Under the pieces are notes generated by a model. That model searched no databases. It saw only the letters and a program-made list of their open reading frames with translations, and was not told the DNA's origin. Position numbers and translations under genes: made by a program. 45,255 nt of DNA from an uncultured Clostridia bacterium (GTDB lineage: Bacteria > Bacillota > Clostridia > Oscillospirales > Butyricicoccaceae): contig CAJUSB010000011.1 in the NCBI GenBank assembly GCA_910589115.1, forward strand, positions 1 to 45,255, read 5' to 3'. Each line of letters opens with the position of its first letter. Position 1 is the first letter of the stretch. Positions 14,257-22,595 of the stretch are shown piece after piece.

Positions 14257-17178
14257 TCAGGAAACTGCTGCACCGGCAGTTCTGCTCACAGTTTCCCCAG
14301 CCCCAGCGGAACCGTGATACTGCCTGTAAAGGACACGGACCGAATTTAATACACAAAGCATTGCTACCCCGGTATCTGCAAAAACAGCCATCCACATATT
14401 CGCAATCCCGGCAAAACCAAGCACCATGACCATTGCTTTGACAAATAATGCAAATACAACATTTTGCCACGCAATCCGGCCAGTTACCCGTGCAATCTCC
14501 AGTGCCTGTGGAATTGCATCAACTGATGAAGTCATAAACACAACATCCGCTGCTTCAATCGCTGCATCTGCTCCGCTGCCCATCGCTGCACCTACATCCG
14601 CTCCGGCAAGTACCGGCGCATCGTTAATGCCGTCACCAACAAACATTACCGGACCACATTCCGCTCGAATTTGCTGTAAAGCAGACAGCTTTTCCTCCGG
14701 CAGCAGGCTGGCACGAACCAACTGTACCCCGGTTTCCGCAGCTACTGCATCTGCACTCACCTTTGCATCACCGGTCAGCATGGCAGTCGTCAATCCGAGC
14801 GCCTTCATTGCACTGATCGCGTTTCCTGCCTCCTGCTTGACAGTGTCACTGATGACCAGCTGACCTGCAAATTTACCATCTAATGCAAGCAGCACTTCCG
14901 TACCATACGAACTGCCTTTGTATGAAGAAAGGTCAATCTTTTCACGTTCCAGCAGTTTGCGGCCTCCGCACAGTGCTTTTCCCTCTGAAAAAACAGCTTC
15001 TATGCCCCAGCCGGAAATTTCCCGAACAGACTGCGGGTGCAAAGGTGCAATCCCCCGTGATTCCGCCGCCGAAACTATGCTGTGTGCAATCGGGTGCGTT
15101 GAACTAGCCTCACAACCGGCAGCAAGCGCCAGAAGATGCATTTCATCTCCCCCATTTGCCGGTACACAGGACTGTACAACAAAATTTCCTTCGGTAATTG
15201 TGCCGGTCTTATCCATTACAACTGCCTTTACATCCTTCATCACTTCAAGTGCAACGCCTCCCTTAAAAAGAATTCCCCGCTTAGAACCTGCGCCTATACC
15301 GGAGAAAAATGCCAGCGGTACACTCAGCACCAACGCACATGGGCAGCTGATTACTAAAAACGTAATTGCAGTGTAAATCCAATAATTCCAGTTGCCAGTT
15401 ATCAGCGAAGGCAGAATTGCCGTTGCCAGTGCCAAAAGCACCACTACAGGCGTATAAATATGCGCAAACCGAGTAATAAATCTATCTATTTTCGGTTTAC
15501 TTGCCGCCGCATTCTCAACCGAATCCAGAATCCGGGTTACCATTGATTCGCTAAGTGGTTTTTCAACCCGCATTTTCAGCAGCCCAGAGGTATTCACACA
15601 GCCTGAAATTACTGCATCCCCCGCATGAACTGACACCGGAACAGGTTCACCCGTGACCGGAGATGTGTCGATCCGGCTTTCGCCGTCAATAATTACACCA
15701 TCCAGCGGTATCCGGTCGCCTGGGCGCACCTGAACAAGATCGCCTATCATTGCTTCCTGCGCAGGAATTTCAAGTACATTCTCACCGTCAATCAGGCTGA
15801 CAACCTCAGGCCGGAGGTCAACCGCCGCCATGATCTGGCTGCGGCTGCGTTCCACCGCAATATGCTCAAACAGCTCGCCAACACGATAAAACAGCATAAC
15901 GCCGCAAGCCTCTGGATAGTCCTTAATTGCAATCGCTGCAATCGTTGCAAGGCTCATCAGGAAATTTTCATCGGTCAGCTGGCCTCGGAATAGATTTTTT
16001 AATGCAGTCAGAATTATTTTTCCGCCTAAAATCAAATAACCTGCCAGGAAACAAACGATAGAGGCTGTTCCCTCCCCCAGTATCAGCCCAGCTGCAAATA
16101 ATACTGCTCCTATCGCGATTTCAATGCCTTCACGTATATTTTCTGATAATTTTCCTGACTTTTCCGGCGCTTTTTCGGATGCCGCCGGCTGGCTTGTACT
16201 ACGCGGAATTACCTGCACTTCCGACTCAATAGAAGCACAAATCCGCTGTAATTCAGGCAAAAGATCCTCCGGATTACGTCCACGGACGCGCAGCTGCTTT
16301 GTTGCAAATGTAATCGTAGCCTCTGCAACGCCTGGAAGCTCGTTAATCCGGTCCTCCATCTTAGAAGCACAGTGCGCACAGCCAAGGTTTTCCAGCAGGA
16401 AAACGGCTGTATGCCCCCCCGATACGGGTTCACGCGGAATTACCTTAACCTCTGATTCGATTGCAGTACAAATTTCCTGGATTTGGGGAAGTAGTGTGTC
16501 CGGGTCGTCCGCTACAATACGCAGCTGCTTCGTAGCGTAAGTAATCGTTGCATATTCTACGCCTGGAAGCTCATTGATTCGTTCCTCCATTTTGGATGCG
16601 CAATGCGCACAGCCAAGGTTTTCCATAATATAAACACGTTTGGGTTTGTCTGTTGGTGGGACTTCATGATGATGCTCTGCTTCTTCGTGCTTATGGTCAT
16701 GTCCGCAGTTGCAGGCCTCACCGTGTTCGTGATGATGATGTTCATGCTTGTGGTCGTGTCCACAGCCGCAAGTCTCACCGTGTTCATGGTGGTGGTGTTG
16801 TTGTTGGTGCTCGTGGTCATGTCCGCAACCGCAGGCCTCACCATGTACTTGGTGATGATGTTCGTGCTCGTGGTCATGCCCGCAACCGCAGGCCTCACCG
16901 TGTTCATGGTGATGATGTTCGTACTCGTGGTCATGTCCGCAGCCACAAGCCTCACCGTGTTCGTGGTGATGGTGTTTGTGCTCGCGGTCATGTCCGCAAC
17001 CGCAGGCCTCACCATGTTCATGATGATGGTGCTCATAGTCGTGTTCGCAGTTGCAGGATTCACTGTGTTCATGGTGATGGTGTCCGTGCTCGCAGTTGCA
17101 GGCTTCACCGTGTTCGTGGTGATGGTGCTCGTGCTCCCGCACCTCATCATCTGCCGCGTCAAGCAGTTTTTCTTTCAT
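14257..17178 (-). CDS. zntA: Zn2+/Cd2+/Pb2+-exporting P-type ATPase with His/Cys-repeat N-terminus
   Basis: A 973-residue P1B-type ATPase that exports soft divalent metals. Order: a His/Cys repeat tail of eight units (about residues 18-168); two nearly identical heavy-metal-associated domains with GCAHC (Cys190/193 and Cys267/270); then the membrane core. The metal site SCPCAL is near residue 609, the phosphorylation motif DKTGT near 656, the hinge GDGINDAP near 851, and the Asp of FADTGVAM in the last helix is typical of the Zn/Cd/Pb (P1B-2) group. Family members are usually 620-800 residues; the excess is the repeat tail and the doubled metal domain. GGAGGG precedes the ATG, which lies three bases past the stop of the ArsR sensor, so the two form an operon. 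Substrate class is inferred; Zn versus Cd cannot be separated. Confidence 0.93.
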   Translation of the reverse strand: MKEKLLDAADDEVREHEHHHHEHGEACNCEHGHHHHEHSESCNCEHDYEHHHHEHGEACGCGHDREHKHHHHEHGEACGCGHDHEYEHHHHEHGEACGCGHDHEHEHHHQVHGEACGCGHDHEHQQQHHHHEHGETCGCGHDHKHEHHHHEHGEACNCGHDHKHEEAEHHHEVPPTDKPKRVYIMENLGCAHCASKMEERINELPGVEYATITYATKQLRIVADDPDTLLPQIQEICTAIESEVKVIPREPVSGGHTAVFLLENLGCAHCASKMEDRINELPGVAEATITFATKQLRVRGRNPEDLLPELQRICASIESEVQVIPRSTSQPAASEKAPEKSGKLSENIREGIEIAIGAVLFAAGLILGEGTASIVCFLAGYLILGGKIILTALKNLFRGQLTDENFLMSLATIAAIAIKDYPEACGVMLFYRVGELFEHIAVERSRSQIMAAVDLRPEVVSLIDGENVLEIPAQEAMIGDLVQVRPGDRIPLDGVIIDGESRIDTSPVTGEPVPVSVHAGDAVISGCVNTSGLLKMRVEKPLSESMVTRILDSVENAAASKPKIDRFITRFAHIYTPVVVLLALATAILPSLITGNWNYWIYTAITFLVISCPCALVLSVPLAFFSGIGAGSKRGILFKGGVALEVMKDVKAVVMDKTGTITEGNFVVQSCVPANGGDEMHLLALAAGCEASSTHPIAHSIVSAAESRGIAPLHPQSVREISGWGIEAVFSEGKALCGGRKLLEREKIDLSSYKGSSYGTEVLLALDGKFAGQLVISDTVKQEAGNAISAMKALGLTTAMLTGDAKVSADAVAAETGVQLVRASLLPEEKLSALQQIRAECGPVMFVGDGINDAPVLAGADVGAAMGSGADAAIEAADVVFMTSSVDAIPQALEIARVTGRIAWQNVVFALFVKAMVMVLGFAGIANMWMAVFADTGVAMLCVLNSVRVLYRQYHGSAGAGETVSRTAGAAVS
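16675..17127 (-). repeat. Tandem 51-66-bp repeats encoding eight His/Cys units of the metal ATPase
   Basis: Eight in-frame units with core HHHHEHGEACGCGHDHEHE make up residues 18-168 of the ATPase. Unit lengths vary from 15 to 22 residues, and each holds a Cys-x-Cys pair. The DNA is correspondingly repetitive, so copy number should vary between strains and is at risk of assembly error. Confidence 0.9.
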
Positions 17179-17180
17179 GT

Positions 17181-17552
17181 CTATCCCTCCTGAATATGCT
17201 CTAATCCCTGCGCAAGAATGCTGGAAATATGATCGTCGTTTAGTGAATAATAAACCGTCTTTCCGTCTTTCCGGTTTTTCACAAGTCTGCTTTGCTTCAA
17301 AAATCGCAGCTGATGGGAAATTGCTGACTGTGTCATTCCTAATAAATCAGCAATATCACATACGCATAACTCATGTAAAGACAGTGCGCACAAAATCCGC
17401 AGCCGGGTTTTATCTGCAAAGGCCTTAAAAAAATCAGCGGCATCCCCTGTCACCTCTTCGGCTGGCATATTACGGCGTACAAGGCATACATCCTCACAGT
17501 GGACACATGCTTCTTCACAGCATTCTACCTCATCCAAATTTTTTAATATCAA
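17181..17552 (-). CDS. ArsR/SmtB-family metal-responsive repressor (CadC/CzrA-like)
   Basis: A 123-residue winged-helix repressor that should leave DNA when it binds metal. The ELCVCD motif (about residues 62-67) is the alpha-3 metal site of ArsR/CadC sensors, and the recognition helix follows (DLLGMTQSAISHQLRFLKQS). The N-terminus is unusually Cys-rich (CCEEACVHCEDVC, residues 11-23), like the second half of the CadC thiolate site, which favours Cd/Pb/Zn sensing. The start appears to be a TTG at 17552 because GAGGTGAT lies just before it; the next ATG would remove the cysteine cluster. The gene is first in the operon with the ATPase and has an operator over its own start site. The metal sensed is inferred from the ligands. 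Confidence 0.9.
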   Translation of the reverse strand: MILKNLDEVECCEEACVHCEDVCLVRRNMPAEEVTGDAADFFKAFADKTRLRILCALSLHELCVCDIADLLGMTQSAISHQLRFLKQSRLVKNRKDGKTVYYSLNDDHISSILAQGLEHIQEG

Positions 17553-17573
17553 AATCTATCACCTCATCTTAAC

Positions 17574-17601
17574 ATATGAATCATTGCTCATGTATTCATA
17601 T
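17574..17601. promoter_or_regulatory. Operator of the ArsR-type repressor
   Basis: ATATGAAT (17574-17581) and ATTCATAT (17594-17601) are exact inverted repeats 12 bases apart, resembling the TGAA-N-TTCA sites of SmtB/CadC/CzrA. The outer arm overlaps the -10 box and the rest covers the transcription start. Confidence 0.75.
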
Positions 17602-17626
17602 TACCACCAACATCTCATCCTGTCAA
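17598..17626 (-). promoter_or_regulatory. Promoter of the arsR-zntA operon
   Basis: On the minus strand a perfect TTGACA (17621-17626), 17 bases, then TAATAT (17598-17603). The strength of the promoter fits a repressed metal-export operon. Confidence 0.85.
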
Positions 17627-17680
17627 GCCATTTTCAAAAAACATCTGAATTTTATCGATTCAAGGCTGCCGCAGAAAATC

Positions 17681-17880
17681 GACATGCCCGCAATCGTTCT
17701 GGCGGGCATGTCAGCAGCGCAGCAACGAACAGCACAGAACCCAGTCCCCCGTCCCGCCGCAGCGAGAAAGCCCCAACGGGGCGTGGGAGTCCAGAGGGCG
17801 GAGCCCTTTGGTGCCCGCCGCATAGGCGGCTCCCGGCGAGGGCGGGAGTCCAGAGGGCAGAGCCCTTTGGCGCCCGCTGC
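17681..17880 (-). repeat. Mosaic GC-rich hairpin element, copy R4
   Basis: Between the divergent arsR and polA genes, read on the minus strand. There are two copies, 59 bp apart, of the CCAAAGGGC/GCCCTCTGG module (plus positions 17791-17811 and 17850-17870), each followed by ACTCCC; then CGCCCCGTTGGGGC; CGCTGCGGCGGGACGGG; a variable piece; and a terminal hairpin GACATGCCCGC/GCGGGCATGTC (17681-17691 with 17702-17712). Confidence 0.75.
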
Positions 17881-17921
17881 GGAGGCGAACGTCGATTTCT
17901 GAGGGAAATTCTATACAGCAC

Positions 17922-17950
17922 TGGAAATTCCGCTTGATTTGGAGTATACT
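17922..17950 (+). promoter_or_regulatory. Probable promoter of polA
   Basis: TATACT (17945-17950) with a weak TGGAAA (17922-17927) at 17 bases, 33 bases before the polA ATG. The same TGGAAA hexamer lies before the second typA candidate. Confidence 0.45.
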
Positions 17951-17983
17951 AGGGGTAACCACTGTTAAAGTTGAGGAACGTGT

Positions 17984-20623
17984 ATGAAAATTATGGTCAT
18001 TGATGGCAACAGCATCCTGAATCGCGCTTTCTACGGCATCAAGCTGCTGTCCAATCACGAAGGGCTGTATACCAACGCTATTTACGGCTTTTTGTCCACC
18101 TACTTCCGCCTGGAAGAAGAAGAATCACCCGACCACACTATCGTTTGTTTTGACCGGCGTGAGAAAACTTTCCGCCACCTGAAATTTGAAACCTATAAAG
18201 CAACCCGGAAAGGTATGCCAGAAGAGCTGGCCGTGCAAATGCCAGTCATAAAAGAAGTCCTGGACGCAATGGGCATCACCCGCTGTGAACTGGCTGGCTA
18301 CGAAGCCGACGACCTGCTCGGTACCATCAGCCGCCGCACCGCCGAACAAGGCAACAGCTGCGTCATCGTAACCGGTGACCGCGACAGCCTTCAGCTTGTC
18401 CGAGAACATGTCACCGTCCGCCTCGTCAGCACCCGCATGGGCCAAACCAGCTATACCCCCTATACACCGGAAACCTTTGAAGAAGAGTACGGCTTCCCCC
18501 CACTGCGCCTCATCGACCTGAAAGCGCTGATGGGCGATTCCTCAGACAATATTTCCGGTGTGCCGGGTATCGGCGAAAAAACTGCCCTCGGGCTGATCCG
18601 CCGCTTCGGCAGCCTGGACGGCGTTTACGAAAATATTGATGACCCCTTCATTAAAAAAGGACAACGGCAAAAACTCCAGGACGGCGTGCAGGCCGCCCGC
18701 GATTCCTTTTGGCTGGCAACCATTGACCAAAATGTGCCGCTGGAGCTTGACCTGTCTTCTCTTCCGATGCAGTTCATTGACGAGAGCGCCCTCTATACAT
18801 TGCTCACCCGTCTGGAATTTAAGGCCTTCATTAAACGCCTCGGCCTCTCCGCAGAAGATAAACTGCCCGAAATGGCCGCAGAAGCCGAAGCCCACCAATA
18901 CACAGACTGTGAATCAGTCTTTTCCCTGCTGCGGACACTGGCTGATGAACCCGCTGTATTCGTCACGGTCAGCCAGAACCTATCGGCAATCTGCCTCCTT
19001 TCCAATGCAGCCGCTCACGTCATGACCGAACAGGATTTTAACGATGATGAATGGCCCGAAATTTTCCGCCGCCTGTTCTCCAGCAAGCTGAAACTGGTGA
19101 TTCACGACGCGAAAGAACTGCTGGTTACCCTGATGCGTCGCGGCGCACATCCAGAAGGTATCGCATTTGATACCTGTCTCGGCGCGTATCTCCTAAATCC
19201 CGCAGAGGGAAGCTATGACATCGACCGCGTTGCACTCTCTTACCTGAATATGGAACTGCCCGAGCCGCTTTTCCAGAACGAGGACGCTTTTTCACCTCTG
19301 GGCGGTGCAGATGCGTCTGTTTCCTCCATCGTGCGCTATACCGGTGCAGTCGAAGCACTCTATCATGAAATCCTGCCTAAAATCGAACAGAACGGTATGC
19401 AAAAGCTGTATTTCGAGATCGAACAGCCGCTGATGTACGTGCTTGCCGATATGGAGACTATCGGCGCAGGTATTGACCCCGAACAGCTGACAGCGTTCGG
19501 CGACGGGCTCAATATCGAAATCGAACGCCTGACAGCTGAAATCTATGCCGCGGCTGAGGGTGAATTCAACATCAATTCCCCCAAGCAGCTGGGCGTCGTC
19601 CTGTTTGAAAAACTTAACCTCTCCCCCGCAAAAAAGACCAAAAGCGGCTATTCAACCAGTGCAGATATCCTGGAAACCCTGCGTTCCAAACATCCTATCG
19701 TTGACAAAATCCTAAATTACCGCCAGCTGACAAAGCTCAAAAACACCTATGTAGAAGGTCTCTTAAAGGTCATAGACCCGAACGATGGACGGCTCCACAC
19801 CCACTTCCAACAGACTGTAACAGCGACCGGCCGGCTGAGCTCAACCGAACCCAATTTGCAGAATATCCCCGTCCGCACCGAGCGCGGCCGTGAAATGCGT
19901 AAAATGTTTATTGCAAAGGATACCGAACATGTACTGGTCGATGCAGACTACTCCCAGATCGAGCTGCGGGTGCTGGCCCACATCGCAAATGATGATGCAA
20001 TGACCGAAGCGTTCCTTCAAGGTCAGGATATCCATGCGACAACTGCCTCAAAGGTATATGGCGTGCCTCTGGAAGAAGTAACCAGCCAAATGCGTTCCTC
20101 CTGTAAAGCAGTCAATTTCGGCATTGTCTATGGCATTTCGGACTTTTCTTTGGCCCAGGATCTTGGAATTACGAAAAAAGAAGCCGCTGCTTTCATCCAA
20201 AGCTATCTGGAAACCTATCCCGGCGTAGCACGCTATATGGATGAAATCAAAGCAGGCGCAAAAGAAAAGGGATACGTTGAAACCCTGCTCGGACGGCGGC
20301 GCTATCTGCCAGAACTGAAAAGCAAACAATTTAACATGCGCTCCTTTGGCGAACGCGTTGCAATGAATACGCCGATACAAGGCACCGCGGCAGATATTAT
20401 CAAAATCGCAATGGTGCGGGTATTTAACCGTCTGCGCGCTGATCAACTGCAAAGCCGCCTGATTTTACAGGTGCACGATGAGCTGATTCTTGAGGCCCCG
20501 AAATCAGAAGCCGCACAGGCCGAGGCATTGCTCCGCGAAGAAATGGAAAAGGCATTTGAAATGCGTGTGCCTCTGGTTGCCGAAGCACACAGCGGATATG
20601 ACTGGTATACCGCAAAGGGATAA
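17984..20623 (+). CDS. polA: DNA polymerase I
   Basis: An 879-residue repair and Okazaki-fragment polymerase. Residues 1 to about 290 are the 5'-3' flap nuclease (VIDGNSILNRAFYG start; EADDLLGT and TGDRDSLQLV with metal-binding Asp residues; GVPGIGEKTA helix-hairpin-helix). Residues about 295-470 occupy the 3'-5' exonuclease position but the DTE metal motif is absent, so proofreading is probably lost, as in many Firmicutes. The polymerase domain is complete: VDADYSQIELR (near 653), the O-helix KAVNFGIVYG with Phe for dNTP discrimination, and QVHDELILE (near 830). The start is supported by TTGAGGA before the ATG. It heads a run of plus-strand genes; the next gene starts 16 bases after its stop. 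Confidence 0.97.
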   Translation: MKIMVIDGNSILNRAFYGIKLLSNHEGLYTNAIYGFLSTYFRLEEEESPDHTIVCFDRREKTFRHLKFETYKATRKGMPEELAVQMPVIKEVLDAMGITRCELAGYEADDLLGTISRRTAEQGNSCVIVTGDRDSLQLVREHVTVRLVSTRMGQTSYTPYTPETFEEEYGFPPLRLIDLKALMGDSSDNISGVPGIGEKTALGLIRRFGSLDGVYENIDDPFIKKGQRQKLQDGVQAARDSFWLATIDQNVPLELDLSSLPMQFIDESALYTLLTRLEFKAFIKRLGLSAEDKLPEMAAEAEAHQYTDCESVFSLLRTLADEPAVFVTVSQNLSAICLLSNAAAHVMTEQDFNDDEWPEIFRRLFSSKLKLVIHDAKELLVTLMRRGAHPEGIAFDTCLGAYLLNPAEGSYDIDRVALSYLNMELPEPLFQNEDAFSPLGGADASVSSIVRYTGAVEALYHEILPKIEQNGMQKLYFEIEQPLMYVLADMETIGAGIDPEQLTAFGDGLNIEIERLTAEIYAAAEGEFNINSPKQLGVVLFEKLNLSPAKKTKSGYSTSADILETLRSKHPIVDKILNYRQLTKLKNTYVEGLLKVIDPNDGRLHTHFQQTVTATGRLSSTEPNLQNIPVRTERGREMRKMFIAKDTEHVLVDADYSQIELRVLAHIANDDAMTEAFLQGQDIHATTASKVYGVPLEEVTSQMRSSCKAVNFGIVYGISDFSLAQDLGITKKEAAAFIQSYLETYPGVARYMDEIKAGAKEKGYVETLLGRRRYLPELKSKQFNMRSFGERVAMNTPIQGTAADIIKIAMVRVFNRLRADQLQSRLILQVHDELILEAPKSEAAQAEALLREEMEKAFEMRVPLVAEAHSGYDWYTAKG

Positions 20624-20639
20624 ATCAGGAGGGATCATA

Positions 20640-21071
20640 ATGGCGACAATTTTATTCATTTGTACCGGCAATACCTGCCGCAGCCCAATGGCAGAGGGGT
20701 TTTTCCGCTGCCAGGGCGGCGAAGAACGGACCAAACTGACCGCAGCCTCTGCCGGACTCTATACCACCGGCGGGATGCCTGCATCAGAGTTTGCTGTCAC
20801 AGCCGCAAGGGAACGGGGCGCTGATATCAGCGCCCACCGGTCACAGATGCTGAATGAAGAAGTATTGAACAACGCAAAATATATTTTCTGTATGACGGCA
20901 GCCCATTACGACTGCCTTCTTGAACAGTATCCACAGGCCAAAGAAAAGGCCTATTTACTGGCTGATGAAGATATTGCCGACCCGTTTGGCGGGAATCTGA
21001 TGACATACCGCAGCGCAGCGGATGAAATCTATGAAGCTGTACGCACGATCATCTCAAAACTTGCCGCATGA
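20640..21071 (+). CDS. Low-molecular-weight protein tyrosine phosphatase family protein
   Basis: A 143-residue protein starting MATILFICTGNTCRSPMAEG. The P-loop CTGNTCRS (residues 8-15) is the Cys-x5-Arg nucleophile site of low-molecular-weight phosphotyrosine (or phosphoarginine, YwlE-like) phosphatases, and DIADPFGG near residue 113 carries the general-acid Asp. The Thr after Asn in the loop is what YwlE-type arginine phosphatases have, so phosphoarginine is a possible substrate. An AGGAGGG site precedes the ATG. It lies 16 bases after polA and overlaps rimI by four bases (ATGA), so the three are co-transcribed. In many Clostridia this position near rimI and tsaD holds tsaE/tsaB, which are not in the window. 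Confidence 0.88.
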   Translation: MATILFICTGNTCRSPMAEGFFRCQGGEERTKLTAASAGLYTTGGMPASEFAVTAARERGADISAHRSQMLNEEVLNNAKYIFCMTAAHYDCLLEQYPQAKEKAYLLADEDIADPFGGNLMTYRSAADEIYEAVRTIISKLAA

Positions 21072-21490
21072 CGATTGAACGAATGGAAGATCGGCACATT
21101 GCCGAAATTGCAGAAATTGAAAAGGCCTGTTTTGAGCATCCCTGGAGTGCCGAAGGACTGCGGGCCGAATTGGGCCGCGGGCTGTTTTTTGCAGCGGTTG
21201 AAGATGGAACGACAGTCGGTTATGCCGGATGCCAAACGGTATTGGATGAAGGATATATTACAAATGTTGCGGTTCTGCCGTCCTTCCGGCGGCGCGGCAT
21301 CGCGGAACAACTGCTGCACGAGATGATAGCACAGGCAAAGGGACTGTCCTTTTTAACGCTTGAAGTAAGGGAATCAAATGTTGCAGCCGCTGCCCTGTAT
21401 GAAAAAATGGGGTTCCAGCGTGTCGGCGTGCGGAAAAACTTCTATTCTGCGCCGCAGGAGAATGCCGTGCTGATGACACGTTATCTATAA
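21068..21490 (+). CDS. rimI: Ribosomal-protein-alanine N-acetyltransferase RimI
   Basis: A 140-residue GNAT-fold enzyme that acetylates the N-terminal alanine of ribosomal protein S18 and possibly others. The acetyl-CoA loop is VLPSFRRRGIAEQLL (Q/RxxGxG/A pattern, about 73-87). TLEVRESNVAAAALYEKMGF is the RimI signature (N for binding, Tyr as general acid), and the start MTIERMEDRHIAEIAEIEKA fits the family. Its ATG overlaps the previous stop. RimI is usually beside the tRNA t6A genes, and tsaD follows three genes on, which supports the assignment. Confidence 0.9.
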   Translation: MTIERMEDRHIAEIAEIEKACFEHPWSAEGLRAELGRGLFFAAVEDGTTVGYAGCQTVLDEGYITNVAVLPSFRRRGIAEQLLHEMIAQAKGLSFLTLEVRESNVAAAALYEKMGFQRVGVRKNFYSAPQENAVLMTRYL

Positions 21491-21502
21491 GGAGGTTCCC
21501 GG

Positions 21503-21955
21503 ATGGAGCTGCATTTTCAACACGTAAAAGAAGATAATTCGGAGTTCCTTCGGCTTACAAAAGCGCTGGATGATTACTTCTATCAAATCTATGGCGCACT
21601 TACCCTGCAATATCAAAAACATCATGATTTAGCGGCGCTTGACTGCCGGATGCTCGCAATACAGGATGAGTCCGCAGTCGGGTGCGGCGGCTGGCAAAGG
21701 CTTGATGAAACAACTGCCGAAATCCGGCGTATTTTTGTAGCGCCGGAACAGCGGAGACAAGGTATTGCATGGACACTGCTGCGCATACTGGAAAATGACG
21801 CAGGAAGACAGGGCTGCAATCGCACAGTGATTGCAGCCGGTGCGGAGGAATATGGTGCATTGGCGTTTTATCAGTCGTGCGGTTACAGCTTTTGCAGCGC
21901 CTTTGGCGATTTCGCAGATGATAAAAACTGCGTTTGCATGGAAAAATGGATTTAG
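21503..21955 (+). CDS. GNAT family N-acetyltransferase
   Basis: A 150-residue GNAT protein. The acetyl-CoA-binding segment is IFVAPEQRRQGIAWTLL (about residues 77-93), with CGGWQRLDETTAEIRR before it and ALAFYQSCGYSFC near the C-terminus, a common arrangement in small-molecule acetyltransferases. The substrate cannot be told. AAGGAGG precedes the ATG and the gene begins 12 bases after rimI. It does not look like a copy of rimI: its C-terminus lacks the RimI signature. Confidence 0.85.
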   Translation: MELHFQHVKEDNSEFLRLTKALDDYFYQIYGALTLQYQKHHDLAALDCRMLAIQDESAVGCGGWQRLDETTAEIRRIFVAPEQRRQGIAWTLLRILENDAGRQGCNRTVIAAGAEEYGALAFYQSCGYSFCSAFGDFADDKNCVCMEKWI

Positions 21956-21997
21956 AACCTTCCCTGCGCAAAGCATTATTCAGGAAGTGATTTATAA

Positions 21998-22519
21998 GTG
22001 AAAAAAGCAAAAAAACGTCCTTCAAAAAACTTGACACGATTCTTATTTATTCTTTATCTGATTGTCCTGACCTGGGTCATACTATTCAAAATGGAGCTCG
22101 ATTTTTCGCTCCTTAAAAATATGAATGATAGAAGCATTAACTTAATCCCCTTTGCCGAGTCCGTAACGATAAACGGCAAAGCAGATATATCAGAAATCCT
22201 CTTAAATGTAATTGTATTTATTCCTTTCGGCATCTATATTTCCATGCTGCATAAGCCTTGGAATTTTATCCAGAAAATAATTCCCATATTCTGTGTGAGC
22301 TTATTATATGAGGTCTTACAATATGCCTTTGCGATTGGCGGAAGCGATATTACCGATCTTATCGGCAATACGTTAGGCGGTATCATCGGGATGATCCTCT
22401 TTTTTATCCTGATCCGTATGTTCGGCAAGGATATCATTTGGACAATCAATCTGGTCGCATCAATCGGAACAACTGTAGTTATCCTTTTTCTTGGGCTGCT
22501 CGTATATGCAAATATGTAA
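21998..22519 (+). CDS. VanZ-like family membrane protein
   Basis: A 173-residue integral membrane protein with four predicted helices (about 14-32, 61-82, 88-107 and 115-170 in part). NLIPFAESV, VIVFIPFGIYISML, LLYEVLQYAFAIGGSDITDL and the closing IGNTLGGIIG are the conserved VanZ-like (PF04892) blocks. VanZ gives low-level teicoplanin resistance, but most family members have no known role. It starts with GTG, preceded by AGGAAGTG at eight bases. It is markedly richer in A+T than its neighbours, which may reflect its hydrophobic composition. Confidence 0.85.
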   Translation: MKKAKKRPSKNLTRFLFILYLIVLTWVILFKMELDFSLLKNMNDRSINLIPFAESVTINGKADISEILLNVIVFIPFGIYISMLHKPWNFIQKIIPIFCVSLLYEVLQYAFAIGGSDITDLIGNTLGGIIGMILFFILIRMFGKDIIWTINLVASIGTTVVILFLGLLVYANM

Positions 22520-22595
22520 GATACAATGATTCCGTTTATAAAGCGTTCAAATTAAAAAGCTGAAAGACAAAATTTGAGAAGGAAAGATATAAAGA

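Noticed and set aside
16557..17204. Long open frames on other frames and strands across the ATPase repeat region
   Set aside because: They arise from the low-complexity GTG/CAT-rich repeat of the His tail and lack ribosome binding sites or family resemblance.
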